A DNA stretch of 64,000 nt from Mesorhizobium amorphae (GTDB taxonomy: Bacteria; Pseudomonadota; Alphaproteobacteria; Rhizobiales; Rhizobiaceae): positions 11,320 to 75,319 of the forward strand of contig QFNI01000015.1 of the NCBI GenBank assembly GCA_003240775.1, read 5' to 3'. The position numbers and the translations under genes were made by a program. The notes beneath the pieces were generated by a model that saw nothing but the letters and a program-made list of their open reading frames with translations, ran no database searches and was not told the DNA's origin. Shown piece by piece: positions 58,264-64,000 of this stretch. Position 1 is the first letter of the stretch. The number at the start of each line of letters is the position of its first letter.

Positions 58264-58605
58264 TCAGTGCGGCACGGATTTCGAGAATAGGTTGACGATC
58301 AGCACGCCCGCCACGATCAGCCCGAGGCCGAGGATCGCCGGCGCGTCGAGCCGCTGGCCGAAGACGATCCAGGCGACGCCCGCGATCAGGACGATGCCCG
58401 TGCCCGACCAGATGGCATAGACCACGCCGGTCGGCAGCACGCGCAGGGGAAACGACAGGAGCCAGAAGGCCAGCGCATAGCCCAGAACCGTGATGACGCT
58501 CGGCCAGAGGCGCGTGAAGCTGTCCGAGCGCGCGAGCGCGGACGTCGCGATCACTTCCGCCACGATCGCCGCCAACAAGATGAGATAGGTGGAAAGGCTC
58601 GCCAC
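58264..58605 (-). CDS. Small multidrug resistance (SMR) family transporter
   Basis: This 113-residue protein has four membrane helices. The essential Glu is in LLAAIVAEVIATSALARS near residue 17, and the third helix reads VVYAIWSGTGIVLIAGVAWI with the conserved Trp. These define SMR proton antiporters like EmrE. It may export quaternary ammonium or guanidinium compounds. It is convergent with recQ. Confidence 0.9.
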   Translation of the reverse strand: MASLSTYLILLAAIVAEVIATSALARSDSFTRLWPSVITVLGYALAFWLLSFPLRVLPTGVVYAIWSGTGIVLIAGVAWIVFGQRLDAPAILGLGLIVAGVLIVNLFSKSVPH

Positions 58606-58684
58606 GGATCGTTCCCCAGCCGGTGCAGTTGTCCCCTTCCCCGCCTATATCCGATTTTCCGCAGTCCGCATCCATGAGCTTCCG

Positions 58685-59398
58685 ATGATCGCCAGTGCCC
58701 TGTCCGACGCGCTCGCCACCATGTTCCGGCCGGAGTTCCGCGGCACCTTCCTGAAGACGCTGGGCGTCACGATCCTAGTTCTGCTGGCGGCCTGGTTCGG
58801 GCTCAAGGAACTGTTCGACTGGCTGGTGATGCCGTGGGTGGCGACGGGCGTGGGCGATCTGCCGGCCTGGGCGAGCTTTCTGGCGCCGCTGGCCGCGATC
58901 CTCGCAGGCATTGCGCTCGCGATCGGCCTTGGCCTCCTGCTCGCGCCGACGACCGCACTCGTCGCCGGCCTCTTTCTCGACGGCATCGCCGAAGCCATCG
59001 AGCGCCAGGACTATCCGCAGGACCGCCCAGGCGAGGCGCTGCCGGCGGGAACCGCCCTCGCCCAGAGCGTGAAGTTCCTGGGCGTCGTCGTGCTCGGCAA
59101 CCTGCTCGCGCTGTTTCTGCTGCTCGTGCCCGGCATCAACCTCTTCGCCTTTCTGCTCGTGAACGCATACCTGCTCGGCCGCGAATTCTTCGAGTTCGCC
59201 GCCATGCGCTTCCACTCGATTCCCGAGGCACAGGCGCTGCGCCGGCGCCATGCGGGCACGGTGTTTCTGGCAGGGCTGCTCATCGCAGGACTTCTCGCGA
59301 TCCCCGTGCTCAACTTGGCCGCTCCCCTCTTCGCCGCGAGCCTGATGGTGCACCTGCACAAGCGCATCGCGCGCTCCGAGGCACGCAAGCTGCGCTGA
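58685..59398 (+). CDS. EI24/CysZ-like membrane protein
   Basis: The ATG at 58685 gives 237 residues with about five hydrophobic segments. The end region EFFEFAAMRFHSIPEAQALR, followed by a helix with LAGLLIAGLLAIPVLNLAAP, is typical of EI24 domain proteins, the group to which the sulfate transporter CysZ belongs. No sulfur genes are near, so a sulfate role is uncertain. Confidence 0.78.
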   Translation: MIASALSDALATMFRPEFRGTFLKTLGVTILVLLAAWFGLKELFDWLVMPWVATGVGDLPAWASFLAPLAAILAGIALAIGLGLLLAPTTALVAGLFLDGIAEAIERQDYPQDRPGEALPAGTALAQSVKFLGVVVLGNLLALFLLLVPGINLFAFLLVNAYLLGREFFEFAAMRFHSIPEAQALRRRHAGTVFLAGLLIAGLLAIPVLNLAAPLFAASLMVHLHKRIARSEARKLR

Positions 59399-59466
59399 GG
59401 GGTTGCGGGGACGTTTCGCCTGCTTTAAGGGCAGTCCTCCTGTTTCGCGCGATCGGGAGGTTTCGA

Positions 59467-59526
59467 ATGCAAACATTCACTCCGGCATCCCTTCGCAGCG
59501 CCCTTCTGCCACGACGCTCCGCCTGA
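59467..59526 (+). CDS. Possible 19-residue leader peptide upstream of the ABC exporter
   Basis: A 19-codon open frame (MQTFTPASLRSALLPRRSA) starts at ATG 59467 and has an excellent GGGAGG six bases upstream. It lies about 150 bases before the exporter start. It could be a regulatory leader peptide or a chance frame. Confidence 0.35.
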   Translation: MQTFTPASLRSALLPRRSA

Positions 59527-59676
59527 CGCTTCAAGCGCCGAAGGCACGCTAAAAAGGCAGAACCGGGCGTCTGCCGCTCGAATCGCGCGCGGTTTTCGCG
59601 CGCCTCGCCGCCCAGGCGGCATCCATTTTCCATTCGATTGCAAGGGACGGTGCGCTCGCGCGCCGTCGATGATCCC

Positions 59677-61491
59677 ATGTCGTTTCTCAAAACCGGCACG
59701 CGCGGACACGTGTTCCGCGACGTGCTCCTTTTCTGCGCGGTCCATTGGCGGCGGCAGCCCGCACGTCTCGTTCTGATCGTTGCCGCAGTGCTTTTGTCCA
59801 CGCTGGCCGACGTGCTCGCGCCGCTGTTCACCGGCTGGCTGGTGGATGCGGTGGCGGCGGGCATCTCGGAGGGTGCGTCGTGGAACGCGGCCCTTGCGGC
59901 GGCGGTCTGGCTCGTGGCGCTCGCGGCCGGCTCGCTTCTGTTTCGCACGCTCGCCTTCGGCTACATCATCACGCTCACCATTCGCATGATGTCGGACATT
60001 GCGGGCGACGCCTTCCACCGTCTCCAGCGCTTCTCGGCCGACTGGCACGCCAACAGCTTCGCGGGCTCCACCGTGCGCAAGGTCACGCGCGGCATGTGGG
60101 CGCTCGATCTCTTGAACGATACGCTGCTCGTGGCGCTTCTGCCATCGGTCACCATGCTGATCGGCACGACCCTGCTTTTAGGCTGGCACTGGCCGGTGAT
60201 GGGTCTCCTCGTGGCGGTGGGCTCGGTGATCTATGTGGCGCTCACCGTGTGGCTTTCGCTCGCCTATGTGGCGCCGGCCGCGACGCTCGCCAACAGCTGG
60301 GACACCCGGCTCGGCGGCGCGCTGGCGGATGCCGTCTCGTGCAACGCCGTGGTCAAGGCCTTTGGGGCGGAAGCGCGCGAGGACACCCGCCTCTCCGCCG
60401 TGCTCGCCAAGTGGCAGAGCCGCACCCAGCGGACGTGGTGGCGCGGCACGCTGAACGGTGTCGCGCAGGGGCTGACCATGCTCGTGCTGCGCGCGGTGGT
60501 GCTCGGCTATGCCCTGGCGCTCTGGGCGTGGGGCGAGGCGGGCGCGGGCGACATCGCCTTCGTGCTGACGGCGTTTGCGCTGCTCAACGGCTATCTGCGC
60601 GATGTCGGCATGCATGTGCGCAACGTGCAGCGCTCGGTGAACGACATGGAGGAGCTGGTTGCCATCCACGCCCATCCGATCGGCGTCGAGGACCGCGAGG
60701 GGGCCGGGCCGATCCGGATCGGCAAGGGCGCGATCCGCTTCGAGAACGTGTCCTTCCGCTATGGCGGTCACATCGAGCCGCTCTACCACGACTTCTCGGT
60801 CGAGATCCGGGCGGGCGAGCGGGTGGGCCTGGTCGGGCATTCGGGCTCGGGCAAGACCACCTTCGTCAAACTCGTGCAGCGCCTGCACGACCTGACCGGC
60901 GGTCGCATTCTGATCGACGGACAGGACATTGCGGTCGTCGCTCAGGCCTCGCTGCGCTCGCAGATCGCCATCGTGCAGCAGGAGCCGATCCTGTTTCACC
61001 GCACGCTGGCCGAGAACATCGCCTATGCGCGGCCGGGCGCTTCGATGGCCGAGATCGTGCGGGCGGCGGAACAGGCCAGTGCGCACGGCTTCATCACGCG
61101 GCTGCCCAAGGGCTACGCCACGCTGGTGGGCGAGCGCGGCGTGAAGCTGTCGGGCGGCGAGCGCCAGCGCGTGGCCATCGCCCGCGCCTTTCTGGCGGAT
61201 GCGCCGATCCTGATCCTGGACGAGGCGACGTCGAGCCTCGATTCGGAATCGGAGCTCCTGATCCAGCAGGCCATGGAGCGGTTGATGGTGGGGCGCACCA
61301 CGCTGGTGATCGCGCACCGCCTGTCCACCGTGCGCAGCCTCGACCGCATCCTCGTCTTCGACCGGGGTCGCATCGTCGAGCAGGGCACGCACGTCACGCT
61401 GGTGCAGCGCGACCGCGGCATCTACCGCCGCCTGTTCGAGCGCCAGGCGCTGGAGCTCACCCGCGGTCTTGTGGACGCGCAGGCCAGCTGA
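59677..61491 (+). CDS. ABC exporter, fused permease and ATPase
   Basis: The 604-residue half-transporter has an N-terminal membrane domain with about six helices (first near residue 28) and a C-terminal ATPase: Walker A GHSGSGKTTFVKL, signature LSGGERQRVAIARAFL, Walker B ILILDEATSSLDSES and AHRLSTV. This is the MsbA/ATM1-like export architecture. The substrate is unknown. Possible earlier starts (GTG 59650, TTG 59638) lack good ribosome sites. A terminator follows. Confidence 0.9.
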   Translation: MSFLKTGTRGHVFRDVLLFCAVHWRRQPARLVLIVAAVLLSTLADVLAPLFTGWLVDAVAAGISEGASWNAALAAAVWLVALAAGSLLFRTLAFGYIITLTIRMMSDIAGDAFHRLQRFSADWHANSFAGSTVRKVTRGMWALDLLNDTLLVALLPSVTMLIGTTLLLGWHWPVMGLLVAVGSVIYVALTVWLSLAYVAPAATLANSWDTRLGGALADAVSCNAVVKAFGAEAREDTRLSAVLAKWQSRTQRTWWRGTLNGVAQGLTMLVLRAVVLGYALALWAWGEAGAGDIAFVLTAFALLNGYLRDVGMHVRNVQRSVNDMEELVAIHAHPIGVEDREGAGPIRIGKGAIRFENVSFRYGGHIEPLYHDFSVEIRAGERVGLVGHSGSGKTTFVKLVQRLHDLTGGRILIDGQDIAVVAQASLRSQIAIVQQEPILFHRTLAENIAYARPGASMAEIVRAAEQASAHGFITRLPKGYATLVGERGVKLSGGERQRVAIARAFLADAPILILDEATSSLDSESELLIQQAMERLMVGRTTLVIAHRLSTVRSLDRILVFDRGRIVEQGTHVTLVQRDRGIYRRLFERQALELTRGLVDAQAS

Positions 61492-61504
61492 TGCGAGCAA
61501 AAGA

Positions 61505-61529
61505 GAGCGCCCGGCCCGGTCGGGCGCTC
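61505..61529 (+). terminator. Rho-independent terminator after the ABC exporter
   Basis: GAGCGCCCG and CGGGCGCTC form a perfect 9-bp stem around seven bases, 14 bases after the exporter stop, followed by CCCTTCT. Confidence 0.65.
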
Positions 61530-61651
61530 CCTTCTGGAAGACGGTCGCAGATAGAAAAATCTTGCGCCATTCGGGGGCAACGCAGGAAAGGATGCCGCGT
61601 TAGATGCTGTGGGTCCGGCCGTGCCGGATCTCGAGGGGCAGACGGCATTCC

Positions 61652-63421
61652 ATGACATACCCGCAGATGCTTTCGGTGGCCGTCATTGTCTTGATGATGG
61701 CCGCGTTCCTGTGGGGCCGCTTCCGCTATGATCTTGTCGCGGTGGGCGCCCTTCTCGCGGCGATCGCCGTCGGCGTCGTGCCCTATGGCGAGGCCTTCAC
61801 GGGCTTCAGCGACGACATCGTGATCATCGTCGGCAGCGCGCTTCTGGTGAGTGCGGGCATCGCGCGCTCGGGCATCATGGAATACGCCATCCAGCGCTTC
61901 GCACCCGGCGTGAAGACCGTGGCCCTCCAGCTCGCCATCCTGGTCGGCGTGGTCACGGTGCTTTCGGCCTTCGTGAAGAACATCGGCGCGCTGGCCATCA
62001 TGATCCCGATCGCCATCCAGTTCGCCCGGCGCTCCGGCGTTTCGCCCTCGCGCTTCCTGATGCCGATGGCCTTCGGCTCGCTGCTCGGCGGCCTCATGAC
62101 CCAGGTGGGCACCTCGCCCAACGTGGTGGTCTCGCGCATGCGCGGCGAGATTACGGGCGAGCCCTTCACCATGTTCGACTTCACGCCCGTGGGCGCGAGC
62201 CTCGCGCTCGTGGGCTTCCTGTTTCTCATCGTCTTCTACCGCCTGGTGCCCGAGCGCCGCCGCGAAAACGCGGACCTGCACGAGGCCATCAAGATCCAGG
62301 ACTATTCCACCGAAGCCATCATCATGGCCGACTCGCCGCTCGCAAGCACCACGGTCGGCGCCTTCCGCGCGAATGCCGAAGGCGAGGTCCGCATCGTCTC
62401 CATCATCCGCAACAAGACCAGGCGCATCACCCCCCTTCCCGATGCGGTGATGCTGGCGGGCGACCGGCTGATCATCGAGGGCGATGCGGACGCGCTCGAC
62501 CGCACCGTCTCGCAGGCCGGCCTGAGCGTGACCGGCGAACGCCGCGGCGCATCGACCGACGAGGACAGCCAAGCCGTGGAGGCCGTGATCGCCGACGCCT
62601 CCCCGCTGATCGGCCGCTCCGCCCAGGCGCTGACGCTCTTCGACCGCTACGGCGTGAACCTTCTGGCGCTCAGCCGACGCGGCACGCGCATCACCGAGAC
62701 GATCGGCGAGACGCCCTTCCGCTCTGGCGACATCGTGGTGATCCAAGGCGAGGCGACACGGCTCGCCACGACCTTGGCCGAGCTCGGCCTCTTCCCGCTC
62801 GCCGAACGGCGCATCAGGCTGGGCTCGGTGCGGCGGGGGCTGATCCCCGTGGTCGTGCTAGGCTTGGCGATCGGTGCCACGGCCTTCGGCATCGTTCCCG
62901 TTCCGGTGGCCTTCTTCGCGGCGGCTGCCCTCATGGTGATGCTGCGCGTGATCCCGCTGCGCGAGGTCTATGGCGCGCTCGACGGCCCGATCCTCGTGAT
63001 GCTTGCTGCCCTCATCCCCGTCAGCGACTCGCTGCGCGCGACGGGCGCGACCGACCTGATCGCAGCCCAGCTCGCCGTGATCGGCGCCTCGCTTCCCGCA
63101 TATGGCGCGCTGGCGCTGATCCTGGTGGCCGCGATGGCGGTCACGCCCTTTCTGAACAACGCCGCCACCGTTCTCGTGATGGCGCCCATCGCGGCCGGCT
63201 TCGCTTCCGACCTCGGCTTCCGCCCGGAAGCCTTCCTGATGGCCATCGCCATCGGTGCGGGCTGCGACTTCCTCACCCCCATCGGCCACCAGTGCAACAC
63301 GCTGGTGATGGGTCCGGGCGGCTACCGCTTCGGCGACTACGCACGGCTCGGCGCTCCCTTGTCGCTGATCGTGGTGCTGGTCGCCGTGCCGCTCCTGATG
63401 TTCGTGTGGCCGCTGCGCTGA
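61652..63421 (+). CDS. SLC13/DASS family permease with TrkA-C domains
   Basis: From the ATG at 61652 the protein has 589 residues. It has about a dozen membrane helices in two halves (residues about 5-195 and 400-589), with FGSLLGGLMTQVGTSPNVVV as the first signature and PFLNNAATVLVMAPIAAGFA in the second half. Between them lie two TrkA-C domains, with the segment IRNKTRRITPLPDAVMLAGD in the first. The architecture matches the SLC13-family permeases; the substrate, possibly sulfate or dicarboxylate, cannot be read. Confidence 0.85.
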   Translation: MTYPQMLSVAVIVLMMAAFLWGRFRYDLVAVGALLAAIAVGVVPYGEAFTGFSDDIVIIVGSALLVSAGIARSGIMEYAIQRFAPGVKTVALQLAILVGVVTVLSAFVKNIGALAIMIPIAIQFARRSGVSPSRFLMPMAFGSLLGGLMTQVGTSPNVVVSRMRGEITGEPFTMFDFTPVGASLALVGFLFLIVFYRLVPERRRENADLHEAIKIQDYSTEAIIMADSPLASTTVGAFRANAEGEVRIVSIIRNKTRRITPLPDAVMLAGDRLIIEGDADALDRTVSQAGLSVTGERRGASTDEDSQAVEAVIADASPLIGRSAQALTLFDRYGVNLLALSRRGTRITETIGETPFRSGDIVVIQGEATRLATTLAELGLFPLAERRIRLGSVRRGLIPVVVLGLAIGATAFGIVPVPVAFFAAAALMVMLRVIPLREVYGALDGPILVMLAALIPVSDSLRATGATDLIAAQLAVIGASLPAYGALALILVAAMAVTPFLNNAATVLVMAPIAAGFASDLGFRPEAFLMAIAIGAGCDFLTPIGHQCNTLVMGPGGYRFGDYARLGAPLSLIVVLVAVPLLMFVWPLR

Positions 63422-63528
63422 AATCGGCGGCCTCGTCTTTCCCCTCCTGATCGAGGCCCTGGCCGTCGTCTCCCAGCGTCCTAGGTGATGATCTTCCGTT
63501 CACGGACGTCCAACCCAGGGAGCCATTC

Positions 63529-64000
63529 ATGGCGCAAGGCAGGACAATTCGGATCAACGGGACCGACAGGGCGTTGCCTGCCGATCCGCGGGTATCCCTT
63601 CTCGATCTTCTTCGCGAGACACTCCATCTCCACGGCACCAAGAAGGGCTGCAATCAGGGCGCCTGCGGGGCCTGCACCGTTCTGGTCGATGGCGAACGCG
63701 TTTTGTCATGCCTGGCGCTCGCCGTGCAGCATGAAGGCTGCGAGGTCACCACGATCGAGGGCTTGGCCGATGCGAGCGGGCTCCACCCACTGCAGAAGGC
63801 CTTCATCGCCCATGACGGCTTCCAGTGCGGCTATTGCACGCCGGGCCAGATCTGCTCCGCGCTCGGCATGGTCGGAGAGTGGCAACGCGGTGTGCCCAGC
63901 CATGTGACGGTCGATCTCGGCGCCGAGCACATAGCGCTCAGCCACGACGAGCTGCGCGAGCGGATGAGCGGCAATCTCTGCCGCTGCGGCGCCTATAACG
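63529..64000 (+). CDS. [2Fe-2S] subunit of a second xanthine-dehydrogenase-type enzyme (3' end cut by window)
   Basis: The ATG at 63529 follows AGGGAG at good spacing and the frame stays open to the window edge. The ferredoxin-like motif GCNQGACGACTVLVDGERVL and the second-cluster cysteines QCGYCTPGQICSAL and NLCRCGAYN are visible. The N-terminal style is closer to the PaoA/YagT aldehyde dehydrogenase group than to the small subunit at 46.5 kb. FAD and molybdenum subunits should follow outside the window. Confidence 0.85.
   Translation, partial: MAQGRTIRINGTDRALPADPRVSLLDLLRETLHLHGTKKGCNQGACGACTVLVDGERVLSCLALAVQHEGCEVTTIEGLADASGLHPLQKAFIAHDGFQCGYCTPGQICSALGMVGEWQRGVPSHVTVDLGAEHIALSHDELRERMSGNLCRCGAYN

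Overview
The window is 64 kb of GC-rich DNA with dense coding, many ATGA start/stop overlaps and frequent GTG or TTG starts. Several gene types point to an alphaproteobacterium, most likely of the order Hyphomicrobiales (Rhizobiales): a MucR/Ros-type regulator, a nutrient-deprivation-induced-type protein beside DUF3618 and holin-family genes, an EcfG-like promoter, an fds-type formate dehydrogenase, and a CHASE2 adenylate cyclase beside a FecR-TPR protein. No rRNA, tRNA, CRISPR array, transposase or prophage was seen. Both ends cut through genes.

Layout. 1-3.0 kb is the end of an operon with two LivG/LivF-type ATPases, a nitrilase and a flavin reductase. 3.0-9.7 kb holds small unknowns, a DUF421 membrane protein, an SMP-30 lactonase, and an envelope/stress block (two small proteins behind an EcfG-like promoter; a LEA-like, holin-family and DUF3618 trio; a YihY/BrkB protein). 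9.7-15.7 kb is a dpp-type peptide transporter operon (A, B, C, an anchored unknown, D, F). 15.9-24.9 kb holds a DUF924 protein, a fatty-acyl-CoA ligase, a DUF4174 protein, a HAD phosphatase with pgi, a MocR-type regulator, an FMN reductase, a secreted 39-residue-repeat protein and a divergent TetR regulator with two operators. 25-28.9 kb holds ilvD and a sugar-acid dehydratase paralogue. 29-36.4 kb is a complete formate dehydrogenase operon (fdsG-fdsB-fdsA-fdhD-fdsD) behind a LysR gene with a T-N11-A palindrome.

36.5-50.2 kb holds an Mrp/ApbC carrier with a His-rich linker, a second FMN reductase, a lone Pycsar-effector-like (DUF5706) membrane protein, and divergent from it a 1,290-residue FecR-TPR-outer-membrane protein followed by a CHASE2 adenylate cyclase. 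A three-gene periplasmic molybdenum aldehyde dehydrogenase (triheme cytochrome c, 2Fe-2S and Moco subunits) follows, then a DUF305 gene with a CueR-type operator and a divergent CueR-like gene. 50.2-55.5 kb has a long non-coding stretch, a MucR protein that has lost most zinc ligands, an endonuclease III-like glycosylase, an ASCH protein and a three-gene operon (6-hydroxynicotinate-reductase-like, UPF0280, amino acid synthesis family). 55.5-64 kb has a GST, recQ, an SMR pump, an EI24/CysZ-like protein, an ABC exporter, an SLC13 permease and the start of a second 2Fe-2S subunit of a xanthine-dehydrogenase-type enzyme.

How the parts work together. The organism appears to oxidise formate and aldehydes with molybdenum enzymes, feeding NAD+ and periplasmic cytochrome c, and imports peptides. 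The least explained parts are the FecR-TPR-barrel/CHASE2 cyclase/DUF5706 neighbourhood, the zinc-less MucR homologue and the TetR-controlled secreted repeat protein.
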